Assembly: GCA_035308905.1 (NCBI GenBank)
Contig: DATGFS010000072.1
Coordinates: 38,952 to 102,951 of the forward strand
Reading direction: 5' to 3'
Length of the DNA stretch: 64,000 nt
Origin: a bacterium
GTDB taxonomy: Bacteria > Sysuimicrobiota > Sysuimicrobiia > Sysuimicrobiales > Segetimicrobiaceae
Below the pieces are notes generated by a model. That model did not search any database. It was not told the DNA's origin and saw only the letters and a list, made by a program, of their open reading frames with translations. Of this stretch, positions 17,505-26,545 are shown piece by piece. Position 1 is the stretch's first letter. Every line of letters begins with the position of its first letter. A program made the translations under genes and the position numbers.

Positions 17505-19415
17505 TCACCGCGCCGCCGGTGCGCCCAGGTGGCGGCGCAAGAACTCCGCCGTCCGCCGGTGCGCGTCGATCTCGTTCTCGCGCCGCCGGAAGCCGTGGCC
17601 TTCGTCAGGATAGATCTGCAGCTCCGCGACCCCGCCGTTGGCCCGAACCGCGCGGGCGATTTGCTCCGCCTCGTCCGCCGGACACCGCACGTCGTTGGCA
17701 CCGGCGAGCACGAGGAGCGGCGCCCGGATGCGGTCGGCAAAGAAGATCGGGGACCGGTCGCGCCAGAGCTCCGCGTCGTCGACCGGATCGCCCATTCGCG
17801 CGCGATCGGAGTCGCGCAGGGTTTGGTCCTCGTGTTCGTATTCCGTGAACCAGTTCGCAAACGGCACGATCGCGACCCCGGCCGCCCAGCGGTCCGGATG
17901 CTTCGTGAGCGCCATCAATGTCAGGTAGCCGCCGTACGATCCGCCCATGACGGCGACGCGGCGCGGATCGACGTAGCCGGAGGCGGCGATGGTCCCGGCC
18001 GCGGCGACGACGTCGCGCAGGTCGCCGCCCCCCATGTCCCGCATGTTGGCCTCTTCGAACGCGCGGCCGAATCCGGTCGACCCGCGGTAGTTGGGGGCGA
18101 TGACCGCGAAGCCGTGGGAGACGAGGTACTGCACGAGCGGTACCCAGCCGTTCATGTGCTGCGCGGCGGGGCCGCCGTGCACGTAGACGATGGCGGGCGC
18201 GGCGCGATCGGGCCGCGCGCCCCGCGGAAGGTACACGAACGCCGAGATCGGCGTGCCGTCGAACGACGGATAGGTGACGAGGCTCGGCCGGACAAAATCG
18301 TCCGCGGCGAGGCCGCCGACGAGCGAGCGGCTCACCTGGACGGGCGGCGCGTCCGCGCCGCCCCGCTCACGCGGGACTGGCCGGCGAGATGCGCCGGCGT
18401 CGTCGCATACCCACAACTCGAACGGCGACGTCGCGGCGCCGTGAAGCAGGGCGAGCGAGCTTCCGTCGGGGGAGAACGCGGCGTCGGCCACCATCCCCGG
18501 CGGCAGCGCGAGCGTCCTCGCGCCGCCGTCCGGCGCGCGCAGCACCACCGCGTGCGTTCCGCCCTCGTTGCGCGCGCAGACGTATCGATCGCCGCCCGGC
18601 GCGACGTCCAGCAGCTCGACGTCCCACTCGCCGGCGTCGAGCCACGTGACCGCGGCCGTGGCGGCGTCGACGCGGGCGATGCCGTAGGTGCCGTGCGGCG
18701 TCGCGTTGGACGAGACGAGCAGCGCCCGGCCGTCGCCCGTCCACCCGAGCGCCTGATGATCGGCCGTCTCGTCGATCGGAAGCAGCGTCCGCTCCTCTTT
18801 GGTGGCCAGATCGAGCACGCCGACGCCTCCGTGGGCGTAGTCCCAGGTCCGCGTCACCGCGAGCCGGCGCCCGTCCGGACTCCAGCGCACGGTGGTGCAC
18901 TGGCCGCCGTCATGGCCGCCGACACGCTCAACGTCGGCGCCGTCCGGCGCGAGCCGGTAGACGTCGTAGACGCCGGACGCGGCGCGCTCCGCGGCGAACG
19001 CAAGCGATCGACCGTCCGGCGACCACCGCATGCTGCGATAGGCGACGCCCTCGGTCGTGGTGATCGGCCGCGGACGGCCGTGGGGGAGGGGCTGGAGGAA
19101 GAGGTTCGGCTTTTCGTTGCCGCCCCGATCCTGCGTGAACAACAGCCACCGGCCGTCGGGCGACGGGCGCGCGAGCGCCGTGCGCTCGTCGGACACGGTC
19201 AGCTGGACCGGCCAGCCGCCGCGGCGAGGCACCTGCCAGATGTTGAAGCGTCCCGTGACGTTCGTTTCGAAGAAGAGTCCCCCGCCGTTCGCGGACCACT
19301 GGACCCCCGCGATCCGCCGGGTGAAGAACAACGTCTCGAGGTCGAGCGGCGCGCCGCGCGGGGGCGGCGGGGTGAGCGGTTCACTGTGCAGACGGGCGGC
19401 AGGCGTCGGAATCAT
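17505..19415 (-). CDS. S9 family (prolyl oligopeptidase) serine peptidase
   Basis: Cytoplasmic oligopeptidase or acylaminoacyl peptidase. The N-terminal part (residues about 30-370) is a beta-propeller with repeated WSPDGR/FSPDGS blades typical of TolB/DPP-like domains. The C-terminal alpha/beta hydrolase shows YVHGGPAAQ (oxyanion), the nucleophile GGSYGGYLT, Asp in GANDVRCP and His in DEGHGF. It has 636 residues and no signal peptide. It is followed by the cupin gene. Gene order suggests scavenging of peptides, but the exact peptide is unknown. Confidence 0.93.
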   Translation of the reverse strand: MIPTPAARLHSEPLTPPPPRGAPLDLETLFFTRRIAGVQWSANGGGLFFETNVTGRFNIWQVPRRGGWPVQLTVSDERTALARPSPDGRWLLFTQDRGGNEKPNLFLQPLPHGRPRPITTTEGVAYRSMRWSPDGRSLAFAAERAASGVYDVYRLAPDGADVERVGGHDGGQCTTVRWSPDGRRLAVTRTWDYAHGGVGVLDLATKEERTLLPIDETADHQALGWTGDGRALLVSSNATPHGTYGIARVDAATAAVTWLDAGEWDVELLDVAPGGDRYVCARNEGGTHAVVLRAPDGGARTLALPPGMVADAAFSPDGSSLALLHGAATSPFELWVCDDAGASRRPVPRERGGADAPPVQVSRSLVGGLAADDFVRPSLVTYPSFDGTPISAFVYLPRGARPDRAAPAIVYVHGGPAAQHMNGWVPLVQYLVSHGFAVIAPNYRGSTGFGRAFEEANMRDMGGGDLRDVVAAAGTIAASGYVDPRRVAVMGGSYGGYLTLMALTKHPDRWAAGVAIVPFANWFTEYEHEDQTLRDSDRARMGDPVDDAELWRDRSPIFFADRIRAPLLVLAGANDVRCPADEAEQIARAVRANGGVAELQIYPDEGHGFRRRENEIDAHRRTAEFLRRHLGAPAAR

Positions 19416-19465
19416 GCCGTCGACTTCTTGCCCGGCCCGCGTGCCTTCCTGGTACCGTAGAGGAC

Positions 19466-20728
19466 ATGGCGACGCTCCCCCGGACCGCTCCCGACGCCGG
19501 CGTCGCGCCCGGCCGCTGGGGCGCCTTGGCGCTGATCGCGGCGGCGCAGATCGGCGCGATGAGCACCTGGTTCAGCGCGGCCGCGGTGGGGCCGTCCCTG
19601 GCACGGGATTGGGGGCTCGCGACCGCGCAACTCGCGCTGCTGACCGTGGGTGTGCAACTTGGGTTTGTCGCCGGCGCGCTCGGCCTCGCCGTGAGCGGGC
19701 TCAGCGACGTACTGTCGGCACGGACGGTGTTCGTCGCGTCCGCGGCCGGCGCCGCGGCGGCCAACGCGCTGCTGCCGCTCGCGGCGGGACGTCTGCTGCC
19801 CGCGGTGTGTCTGCGGATCGCGCTGGGGGTGCTGCTCGCGGGCGTGTATCCGACCGGGATGAAGCTCATGGCCGGCTGGTTTCGGGAGGGCCGCGGGCTC
19901 GCGATCGGAACGCTGGTCGGGGCGCTGACCCTCGGATCGGCGCTGCCGCATCTCATCGCCGCGCAGGCGGTCGGGGCCTTGCCCTGGCAGGCGGTCATCG
20001 CCGCGACCAGCGCCGGGGCGGTGCTCTCGGCGATGATCGTGGCCGGCTTTGTGCGGCCGGGCCCGTTCGATGCGCCCGCGGCCGCCCTCGACCTTCGCTG
20101 GGCCTTGCGTGCCCTCCGCGATCCGGCGCTGCGGCTCGCCAACTTCGGCTACTTCGGCCACATGTGGGAATTGTACGCGATGTGGACCTGGATCCCGGCG
20201 TTCCTCGTCGGGAGCTTCCAGGCGTCGGGCGGTCTCGGCGACGCGGACGCGGTGCGCCGCGCGGCCGGCCTCGCGGCATTTGCCGTCATCGGACTCGGTG
20301 CGGGCGGCTGCATCGCGGGCGGACTGATGGCGGACCGGATCGGGCGGACGGTGACGACCGCGGGCGCGATGGCGCTCAGCGGAGCCTGTGCGCTGGCCGC
20401 GGGTTTCCTGTTCGGCCGGGCCCCCGCGCTCGTCGTCGCGGTCGCGGCGGCCTGGGGGGTGACGGTGATCGCGGATTCCGCGCAGTTCTCCGCGGCAATC
20501 AGCGAGCTCGCCGATCCGCGCCGGGTCGGCAGCGCGCTTGCCCTGCAGACGTCGCTCGGGTTTCTTCTGACCGCGGTGAGCATCCAGCTTCTTCCGTTCG
20601 TCCTTCGCGCCGGCGGGTGGCGGCTCGCGTTTGCCGTGCTGAGCGTGGGACCGGCGCTGGGCTGCGTCGCGATGCTGAGGCTGCGCGCGCGGCCGGAGGC
20701 CGCGCGGCTCGCCGCGGGGCGCCGCTAA
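19466..20728 (+). CDS. MFS transporter
   Basis: Twelve-helix major facilitator of 420 residues. The first helices read [21 protein letters not shown]; the typical inter-helix motif [14 protein letters not shown] lies between helices 2 and 3, and [13 protein letters not shown] repeats it in the second half. The N-terminal segment resembles nitrate/nitrite or cyanate-type MFS proteins, but the substrate is unknown. A TTGCCC, 19-base spacer, TACCGT arrangement ends 7 bases before the ATG at 19466, so its mRNA may be nearly leaderless. It is divergent from the S9 peptidase. Confidence 0.88.
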   Translation: MATLPRTAPDAGVAPGRWGALALIAAAQIGAMSTWFSAAAVGPSLARDWGLATAQLALLTVGVQLGFVAGALGLAVSGLSDVLSARTVFVASAAGAAAANALLPLAAGRLLPAVCLRIALGVLLAGVYPTGMKLMAGWFREGRGLAIGTLVGALTLGSALPHLIAAQAVGALPWQAVIAATSAGAVLSAMIVAGFVRPGPFDAPAAALDLRWALRALRDPALRLANFGYFGHMWELYAMWTWIPAFLVGSFQASGGLGDADAVRRAAGLAAFAVIGLGAGGCIAGGLMADRIGRTVTTAGAMALSGACALAAGFLFGRAPALVVAVAAAWGVTVIADSAQFSAAISELADPRRVGSALALQTSLGFLLTAVSIQLLPFVLRAGGWRLAFAVLSVGPALGCVAMLRLRARPEAARLAAGRR

Positions 20729-20747
20729 GGCCAGGGACCGCGCGCGG

Positions 20748-20777
20748 TTGTCGTCGAAGAGGTCGCAGCGCTACAAT
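20748..20777 (+). promoter_or_regulatory. candidate sigma-70 promoter of the SAH hydrolase operon
   Basis: TTGTCG at 20748-20753 and TACAAT at 20772-20777 are separated by 18 bases. The predicted transcript start near 20784 gives a leader of about 45 bases containing GGGAGG before the GTG at 20829. Confidence 0.6.
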
Positions 20778-20828
20778 GCTTGGGTCTCCGGCGCCGTTGC
20801 GGGGTCGGGGTGCCGGGAGGTACACGGA

Positions 20829-22085
20829 GTGAACGCAGACATCAAGGACCCCGGCCTGGCGAAGGCCGGCTGGGATCGTATCGCGTGGGCCGACGGCGAG
20901 ATGCCGGTGTTGAGAGCGATCCGCGAGCGCTTCACGCGCGAGCGGCCGCTCGCGGGGACGCGGATCGCCGCCTGCCTGCACGTCACCACCGAGACCGCGA
21001 ATCTGATGCGCACGCTGCACGACGGCGGCGCGCAGGTGGCGCTGTGCGCCAGCAATCCGCTCTCTACGCAGGACGATGTGGCCGCGGCGCTCGTATCGGA
21101 GTGGCATCTACCGGTGTTCGCCCGCCGCGGCGAGGACCGCGACACGTACTACCGCCACATCAACCAGACGCTGGATACCAAGCCGAACTTCACGATGGAC
21201 GACGGCGCGGATCTCGTCTCTACCATCCATAACTCGCGGCCGGAGCTGCTGCGCGAGGTCCGCGGCGGCAGCGAGGAGACGACGACCGGGGTGATCCGCC
21301 TGCGCAGCATGGCCAAGGCGGGCGTGCTCAAGTATCCGATCGTCGCGGTGAACGACGCGCTGACGAAGCACCTGTTCGACAACCGCTACGGGACCGGCCA
21401 ATCGACCCTTGACGGACTCCTGCGCGCCACCAACCTGCTGCTCGCCGGCCGCTTGGTCGCGATCGCCGGCTACGGCAACTGCGGCCGCGGGCTCGCCCTG
21501 CGGGCGCGCGGGATGGGCGCCCAGGTCATCGTGACGGAGGTCGATCCGGTGCGCGCGCTCGAGGCGCACATGGACGGCCATCGGGTGCTGCCGATGCTGG
21601 ACGCGGTGCGCGTCGCCGACGTGGTCCTCACCGTGACCGGCAACACGTCGATCGTCCGCCGCGAGCACTTCGAGGTGATGAAGGACCGGGCGATCGTTGC
21701 GAACTCGGGGCACTTCGACGTCGAGCTCGATCTCGCCGCGCTCGCGGATCTCGCGGAGTCCCGCCGGTCCGTTCGGCCGAACGTCGAGGAGTTTCGGCTG
21801 CGGGACGGCCGCCGGATCTACGTCCTGGCCGAAGGGCGCCTCTTGAACCTGGCCGCGGCGGAGGGGCACCCGGCCGCGGTGATGGACATGAGCTTCGCCA
21901 ACCAGGCCCTCGTGATGGAGTATCTAGCCAAGCGCGGCGGCACGCTCAGCCCCGACGTCTACGGCGTGCCGGCCGAGATCGACCAGCAGGTCGCGACGCT
22001 CAAGCTCGGCGCCGCCGGCGTGGCGATCGACGCGCTGACGCCCGAGCAGTCGCGGTACCTGGCGAGCTGGCAGGAGGGCACTTGA
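20829..22085 (+). CDS. ahcY: adenosylhomocysteinase (SAH hydrolase)
   Basis: Hydrolyses S-adenosylhomocysteine to adenosine and homocysteine, removing the product inhibitor of methyltransferases. Diagnostic stretches are [49 protein letters not shown] and the NAD-binding [20 protein letters not shown]. At 418 residues it is the short archaeal/Thermotoga-type form, lacking the C-terminal extension that ends in HYRY in the long form; some relatives of that type prefer other nucleosides, which cannot be judged here. The GTG start has GGGAGG 8 bases upstream. The stop overlaps the aminotransferase ATG (TGATG), so the two are translationally coupled. Confidence 0.95.
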   Translation: MNADIKDPGLAKAGWDRIAWADGEMPVLRAIRERFTRERPLAGTRIAACLHVTTETANLMRTLHDGGAQVALCASNPLSTQDDVAAALVSEWHLPVFARRGEDRDTYYRHINQTLDTKPNFTMDDGADLVSTIHNSRPELLREVRGGSEETTTGVIRLRSMAKAGVLKYPIVAVNDALTKHLFDNRYGTGQSTLDGLLRATNLLLAGRLVAIAGYGNCGRGLALRARGMGAQVIVTEVDPVRALEAHMDGHRVLPMLDAVRVADVVLTVTGNTSIVRREHFEVMKDRAIVANSGHFDVELDLAALADLAESRRSVRPNVEEFRLRDGRRIYVLAEGRLLNLAAAEGHPAAVMDMSFANQALVMEYLAKRGGTLSPDVYGVPAEIDQQVATLKLGAAGVAIDALTPEQSRYLASWQEGT

Positions 22086-23275
22086 TGCCCGGCGCCCCGT
22101 TCGCGGACCGGATGGCTCAGCTCGGCACAGAGACGGCGTTCGAGGTGCTGGCGCGCGCCCGCGCGCTCGAAGCGCAGGGGCGCTCGATCATTCACCTCGA
22201 GATCGGCGAGCCTGACTTCGACACCCCGGAGCACATCAAGGACGCGGCGATCAAGGCGCTGCGCGACGGCTACACCCATTACACACCGGCGGCCGGGATT
22301 CTGGAAGCGCGCGAGGCGATCGCGGAGGACGTCGCCGCGTCGCGCGGCATTCCCGTGCACCCGGACCAGGTCGTCATCACCCCGGGCGCCAAGCCGGTGA
22401 TGTTCTTTACGATGCTCGCGCTGCTCAACCCCGGCGACGAGGTCATCTTCCCGGATCCCGGGTTTCCGATCTACGAGTCGGTGGCGCGGTTTCTCGGGGC
22501 GCGGACGGTGCCGTGGGTGCTGCGCGAGGAGCGCGAGTTTCGCGCGGACCCGGAGGAGCTGCGCGCGCTGATCACCCCGCGCACGCGGCTCATCATTCTC
22601 AACTCGCCGCACAACCCCACCGCGGGCGTGCTCTCCCGCGCGGACCTCGAGGCGATCGCGGGCATGGTGCGCGGCCGGCCGATCACCGTGCTGTCGGACG
22701 AGATCTACGGACGGATCCTCTACGGCGCACAGTTCGCGAGCATCGCGTCGGTGCCGGGGATGGCCGACCAGACGGTAATTCTGGACGGCCTCAGCAAGAC
22801 ATACGCGATGACGGGATGGCGCATCGGGTACGGCGTCGCGCCCCGCGAGGTGACCGCGCGTCTCGTGCAGCTGATGGTCAACTCCAACTCCTGCACCGCC
22901 GCGTCCACACAGATGGCCGCGATCGCGGCGCTGCGCGGGGATCAGGGCTGCGTGGAGCGGATGGTCACGGAGTTTCGCCGGCGCCGGGACGTGATCGTGA
23001 AGGGGCTCCGCGCGCTGCCCGGCGTCGGCTGTCTCGTGCCGGCCGGCGCCTTCTACGCTTTCCCGAACGTCCGCGCGATCGATCCGGATGGGGGGGCGCT
23101 CGCGGCGCACCTGCTGAACGACGCCGGCGTGGCGGTGCTCGCCGGGACGGCGTTCGGCGCCCACGGCGGGGGATATCTGCGGTTGAGCTACGCGAATTCC
23201 GTCGAGGCGATTACCGAGGCGCTGTCGCGGATGCGCGCGGCGCTGGAGCGCTACACGCCCAAGGCCACGGCCTGA
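22085..23275 (+). CDS. pyridoxal-phosphate aminotransferase, class I/II (AspAT-like)
   Basis: Fold-type I PLP aminotransferase of 396 residues. Visible features are the N-terminal IHLEIGEPDFDTPEHIKDA, the cofactor-binding NSPHNPTAGVLS region, Asp and Tyr in VLSDEIYGRILY, the PLP lysine in DGLSKTYAMTGWRIGY, and the final Arg in YLRLSYANS. This subgroup includes aspartate, aromatic and LL-diaminopimelate-type enzymes, so the amino donor is uncertain. It starts at the ATG overlapping the ahcY stop. Coupling with SAH hydrolase suggests a role near methionine/homocysteine metabolism, which is inference. Confidence 0.93.
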   Translation: MPGAPFADRMAQLGTETAFEVLARARALEAQGRSIIHLEIGEPDFDTPEHIKDAAIKALRDGYTHYTPAAGILEAREAIAEDVAASRGIPVHPDQVVITPGAKPVMFFTMLALLNPGDEVIFPDPGFPIYESVARFLGARTVPWVLREEREFRADPEELRALITPRTRLIILNSPHNPTAGVLSRADLEAIAGMVRGRPITVLSDEIYGRILYGAQFASIASVPGMADQTVILDGLSKTYAMTGWRIGYGVAPREVTARLVQLMVNSNSCTAASTQMAAIAALRGDQGCVERMVTEFRRRRDVIVKGLRALPGVGCLVPAGAFYAFPNVRAIDPDGGALAAHLLNDAGVAVLAGTAFGAHGGGYLRLSYANSVEAITEALSRMRAALERYTPKATA

Positions 23276-23284
23276 TCTCCCGTC

Positions 23285-23632
23285 CTACCGGCGGTCCGCG
23301 CGTGGCGTCCCCGCGCCGGCCTGCACCGGCACGTAGGCATAGGCATCGACCGCGCGGCCGTCGCTCGTCTGCACCCGCACGGTGACGCGCCGGTACTCCG
23401 GGCCCTCGTAGGCGTCGAGCGCGGCGAGGGCCGTCTGGTCGACGCCGTCGAGGAGCCGCCCGTCTACGCTCGCGCCGGCCAGCGGATGCACGATGGGATA
23501 GCCGATCGACGCGTCCAGCGTGCGGCAGTAGCCCTCCAGCACCGCCGGCTGCCACGGCAGCCGGCGTCCGAGCAGCCGCTCGACGAGGTGTTCGTCCCGC
23601 AGGGTGCCGTAGGCGAAGAGGCGCGAGGTCAT
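23285..23632 (-). CDS. gamma-glutamylcyclotransferase (AIG2-like) family protein
   Basis: Small 115-residue GGCT-fold protein. The substrate-binding YGTL motif is at residues 8-11 (RLFAYGTLRDEHL), and the family Glu lies in ALDAYEGPEYRRV, followed by the beta-barrel strand VDAYAYVP. Members cyclise gamma-glutamyl amines or act on related amides; the substrate is not known. Its ATG overlaps the stop of the upstream XRE regulator (TGATG), indicating coupled expression. It ends 9 bases from the convergent aminotransferase. Confidence 0.85.
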   Translation of the reverse strand: MTSRLFAYGTLRDEHLVERLLGRRLPWQPAVLEGYCRTLDASIGYPIVHPLAGASVDGRLLDGVDQTALAALDAYEGPEYRRVTVRVQTSDGRAVDAYAYVPVQAGAGTPRADRR

Positions 23633-24219
23633 CAGGCGCGGGCGCGCCGGTGCAGCCACTCCCGCAGCGCGCCGAGCGCCGCCTCCCACCCGAGACGGAA
23701 CGCCTCCTGCGCGGCCGCCTCGCGCGACTCGTCGAGCGGCCGGGGCGGGGGCCCGGAATCGGCGCGCCGGCCGGCGGCGGCCAGGCGGGCCTTCGCGGTC
23801 TCCGCGGCTTCCTCGAAGCGCAGGTGCTCGAGCGCGGAGCGCAGTTCCTCGGGCGCGATGCCGCGGCCGACTTCCACGGGCAGATGTTCGAGGCGGTGCA
23901 GCAGCTCGAGGTGCCGCTGGACCGCCTTCGCGTCGGCGCCCTCGAACGTCTCGCGCAGGCGGTCGACCGGATCCTTCACCGGCCGGTCGCGGTAGCCGTC
24001 GATAAAGAACGCGGGCGGCTGATTCACCGCCTCGCACAGCCGCAGAAAGGTCTCGAATTTCGGCAGCGCCTTGCCGCGCTCCCAGTCGCCGACGGCCACG
24101 CCGCTGCGCAGCCCGAGCACGCGCGCGAGCTCGGTCTGGCTCAGGCCCGCGTCGCGCCGGGCGTCGTGCACGCGGCGGCCGAACGCGCGGCGGAGATCGG
24201 CGACGGTTCGCTTTTCCAT
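23632..24219 (-). CDS. XRE-family helix-turn-helix regulator
   Basis: DNA-binding protein of 195 residues. The N-terminal Cro/C1-type HTH spans about residues 10-70: FGRRVHDARRDAGLSQTEL, then LRSGVAVGDWERGKALPKFE. The remainder is helical and charged, with an RLEHLPVEVGRGIAPEEL segment, probably for dimerisation or ligand sensing. The ATG at 24219 starts six bases after a perfect TATAAT, so the mRNA is predicted to be leaderless. An in-frame TTG at 24240 would start inside or before the -10 and is rejected. It is coupled to the GGCT-like gene. Confidence 0.85.
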   Translation of the reverse strand: MEKRTVADLRRAFGRRVHDARRDAGLSQTELARVLGLRSGVAVGDWERGKALPKFETFLRLCEAVNQPPAFFIDGYRDRPVKDPVDRLRETFEGADAKAVQRHLELLHRLEHLPVEVGRGIAPEELRSALEHLRFEEAAETAKARLAAAGRRADSGPPPRPLDESREAAAQEAFRLGWEAALGALREWLHRRARA

Positions 24220-24225
24220 GGGCCC

Positions 24226-24231
24226 ATTATA
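24226..24231 (-). promoter_or_regulatory. -10 element of a leaderless XRE transcript
   Basis: Perfect TATAAT on the minus strand, ending six bases before the ATG at 24219. A sigma-70 start at the usual distance coincides with the A of ATG. No ribosome binding site can fit. The -35 is weak (TTCTGA with a 16-base spacer). Confidence 0.65.
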
Positions 24232-24247
24232 ACCAAGCAACGGGGGG

Positions 24248-24676
24248 TCAGAACAGCCGCTGCTGCTGGCGCGGCCGGTGCACGCGGCGCACCGCTTCGC
24301 GCGCCGCGTCGAACGTCATGCCTTCCACCGTCATCAGCCGGTGCACCATCTTGCCGCTGTGTCCGGGAAGAAACCGCGCGTCCGGCGCGGCGACATGCGC
24401 CCCGCACCCGCACAGACACGCGCCGCCCCGGCCGTTGAGCACGGCGCGGCCGTTGCCCGCGCCGCCGTGCCGGTGGCGCCGGATCCAGCGCCGCAGGTCC
24501 TCTTCCTCGACGCGCCACGCGCGTCCCACGCGCACCGACGGAAGATCGCCCCGCCGCAGGAGGCGCAGCACCACCGACGGCGACACGCGCAGTTCCGCGG
24601 CGACTTCTTCGGGCGTGAGGAAACCCGTCTGGCGCCGCGTCGATCCCGCGGCGGGTGAGACCGGCTTTGATTTCAT
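24248..24676 (-). CDS. excisionase-type HTH protein with Cys-rich C-terminus
   Basis: Small DNA-binding protein of about 142 residues. Residues 18-66 form a MerR/excisionase-like helix-turn-helix (FLTPEEVAAELRVSPSVVLRL, then GDLPSVRVGRAWRVEEEDL). The C-terminus has ACLCGCGAHVAAP followed by RFLPGHSGKMVHRLM, a short Cys/His motif seen in assorted actinobacterial and phage proteins and possibly a zinc knuckle. The start is uncertain: ATG 24676 is used, but ATG 24727 is in frame. The 5' end coincides with a copy of repeat family A. The role is unknown; it may have begun as a mobile-element protein. Confidence 0.6.
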   Translation of the reverse strand: MKSKPVSPAAGSTRRQTGFLTPEEVAAELRVSPSVVLRLLRRGDLPSVRVGRAWRVEEEDLRRWIRRHRHGGAGNGRAVLNGRGGACLCGCGAHVAAPDARFLPGHSGKMVHRLMTVEGMTFDAAREAVRRVHRPRQQQRLF

Positions 24677-24696
24677 CGTGGCCGGCGAGTCCGCCG
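24664..24696 (+). repeat. dispersed palindromic repeat, family A, copy 1
   Basis: Reads GCTTTGATTTCATCGTGGCC, then GGCGAGTCCGCCG. It matches copies at 44195-44232 (opposite orientation) and 45591-45630. This copy lacks one GGC triplet in the palindromic core and overlaps the start of the excisionase-type gene. Confidence 0.55.
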
Positions 24697-24814
24697 CTAG
24701 GCGGCCCGCCGGCGGCCGGGTCGTCATCGTGCCATGTTGTTGGCCTCGGGCGCCACGTCTCCTTCCGACCCGGCGGCCGGAGGTCCCGCATCGGACGGAG
24801 CGAATCACGCAGCG

Positions 24815-25813
24815 ATGCGCCGGACGATGCAGACGATCGACTGTCACGCCGCGGGCGAGCCGCTGCGGGTCGTGACCGCGGGCCTGCCGCCGCTGCGGGG
24901 CGACACGATTCTCGCCCGGCGCGCGTACATGGCGGAGCACTTCGACCACGTGCGGCGCTTCCTGATGTGGGAGCCGCGCGGACACGCGGACATGTACGGC
25001 TGCATCGTCACGCCGCCGGTCTCGCCGGGCGCGTTCTGCGGCGTGCTCTTCATGCACAACGAGGGTTACAGCACGATGTGCGGGCACGGGATCATCGGCC
25101 TCGTGACCGTGTTGATCGAGACGGGACAGCTGCCGGCCGCGGAGCGGGAGGTCTCGGTCGCGCTCGACACGCCCGCCGGACTCGTGCGCGCGCGGGCGTC
25201 GGTGGAAGGCGGCCGCGTCCGGGAGGTCACGATGCGGAACGTCGCGAGCTTCGTGCTGGACCGGCGCGTCGTGCCGGTCGACGGGCTCGGCGACGTCGCC
25301 GCGACCGTGGCCTACGGCGGCGCGTTCTACGCGCTCGTGGACGCGCCGCGCGCCGGGCTCGGTGCACGGCCCGGACCGCTCGGCCGGCTGGTCGAGGCCG
25401 CCGCGGCGATCAAAGGGGCCGTGCTCGGCGCCGGGACGATCGCGCATCCGATCGAAGCCGGCATTGACGGGCTCTACGGCGTCGTGATGGGCTGGCCGCC
25501 GCAGCGCCCGGGCGCGGATCAGACGAGCCTGACGGTGTTTGCCGACCGCGAAGTCGACCGGTCGCCCTGCGGCACCTGCACCTCGGCGGTGATGGCGGCG
25601 CGGTGGGCGGACGGGCGCCTGCCGCTCGGCGCGCCGTTCGTCAACGAGAGCCTAATCGGGACGCGGTTTTCGGGGCGGCTCGTCGAGGAAACGCGGATCG
25701 GCGCCCACCGCGCGGTGACCCCGGAGGTGAGCGGCGCCGCGTCGATTACCGGCTATCACACCTTCGTGCTCGACCCCGGCGACCCGCTGCCGGACGGATT
25801 TCTCCTGCGCTAG
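24815..25813 (+). CDS. proline racemase / 4-hydroxyproline epimerase family protein
   Basis: Cofactor-independent racemase or epimerase acting on proline derivatives; 332 residues. The first catalytic Cys lies in GYSTMCGHGIIGLVTVLIE and the second in EVDRSPCGTCTSAVMAAR. Having both Cys points to racemase/epimerase activity rather than trans-3-hydroxyproline dehydratase, where the second Cys is Thr. The second motif reads GTCT instead of the usual GTGT. Start: ATG 24815 with GGAGCG upstream; ATG 24827 is also possible. It is divergent from the excisionase-type gene and convergent with a secreted protein gene. Confidence 0.9.
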   Translation: MRRTMQTIDCHAAGEPLRVVTAGLPPLRGDTILARRAYMAEHFDHVRRFLMWEPRGHADMYGCIVTPPVSPGAFCGVLFMHNEGYSTMCGHGIIGLVTVLIETGQLPAAEREVSVALDTPAGLVRARASVEGGRVREVTMRNVASFVLDRRVVPVDGLGDVAATVAYGGAFYALVDAPRAGLGARPGPLGRLVEAAAAIKGAVLGAGTIAHPIEAGIDGLYGVVMGWPPQRPGADQTSLTVFADREVDRSPCGTCTSAVMAARWADGRLPLGAPFVNESLIGTRFSGRLVEETRIGAHRAVTPEVSGAASITGYHTFVLDPGDPLPDGFLLR

Positions 25814-25827
25814 TCCCCAACCTCGCG

Positions 25828-26454
25828 CTACGGCGCGCCGGTCGCGGCCTGATACGCGCTGACGAGGCGCAGGTTTCCGTCCGCCTGCGTGATCGCCGCG
25901 GCGCGGATCGCCGGCGCCAGGTTGGCCACGCCCAGGGTGACGGCGGCGACGTATTCGCTGTGCGCGACGAAACTGGTGTCGGCCAGGCCCTTCGTGGCGA
26001 TCGTCGCGGTGCCGAAGCCCTCGGTGGGCCCAACCATGCGGAACTCAAGACGCGCGCCGAGATACATGCCGGAAAACAGCAGCGTTGTCTGCCGGCGGTC
26101 GGTCGTCATGAGGATCAGGCCGCTCTTGACCGCGCCGGCCGCCGTCCTCAGCGAAAACTCACCGCCGCCCGCGCCCGCGCTCGCGCCCGGATGCAGGGTC
26201 ACGGTGGCCGATTCGATCGCGAGCCCGCCGAGTGTGCCGCGGATCAGACTCGTATAGAGCAGATGCTTGTCCCCCCGGTCGTCTATCTGGTAGCCGGTCA
26301 AGACCGGAGGGATCTCAAGAGAGTAGTAGAGGGGGTACAGGAATGCGGCGCGCGCCGCTCGCGGCGACGCGGCCGCCCCGAGTGCAAGGGCGAGGCAGAG
26401 CACGACGGCCGCGGCGCGCCGCGGAGGCCGGCGGCGGAGAGGGGTGTGTATCAT
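25828..26454 (-). CDS. secreted protein of unknown function
   Basis: I do not recognise the family. A twin-Arg-rich N-terminus (PLRRRPPRRAA) and hydrophobic core VVLCLALALGAAAS end near AARAAF, so it is exported. The mature 170 residues carry beta-strand-like alternating segments (YSLEIPPVLTGYQIDDRGDK, GGLAIESATVTLHPG, TTLLFSGMYLGARLEFRMVG) and no cysteines or membrane spans. It lies head-to-head with the solute-binding protein gene, with about 90 bases between starts. Confidence 0.6.
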   Translation of the reverse strand: MIHTPLRRRPPRRAAAVVLCLALALGAAASPRAARAAFLYPLYYSLEIPPVLTGYQIDDRGDKHLLYTSLIRGTLGGLAIESATVTLHPGASAGAGGGEFSLRTAAGAVKSGLILMTTDRRQTTLLFSGMYLGARLEFRMVGPTEGFGTATIATKGLADTSFVAHSEYVAAVTLGVANLAPAIRAAAITQADGNLRLVSAYQAATGAP

Positions 26455-26529
26455 CGACGCACCGTTTGTTCGCGCCGCCGGGAACAAGACCCTTTCCGCC
26501 GCGGCCGCGCCGGCGCGGCCGCGTAGGCG

Positions 26530-26535
26530 TATAAT
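26530..26535 (+). promoter_or_regulatory. -10 element upstream of the solute-binding protein gene
   Basis: Perfect TATAAT ending 10 bases before the ATG at 26546. The predicted start near 26542 would leave a leader of about four bases, so the message is effectively leaderless. Confidence 0.55.
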
Positions 26536-26545
26536 CGGCACCACG

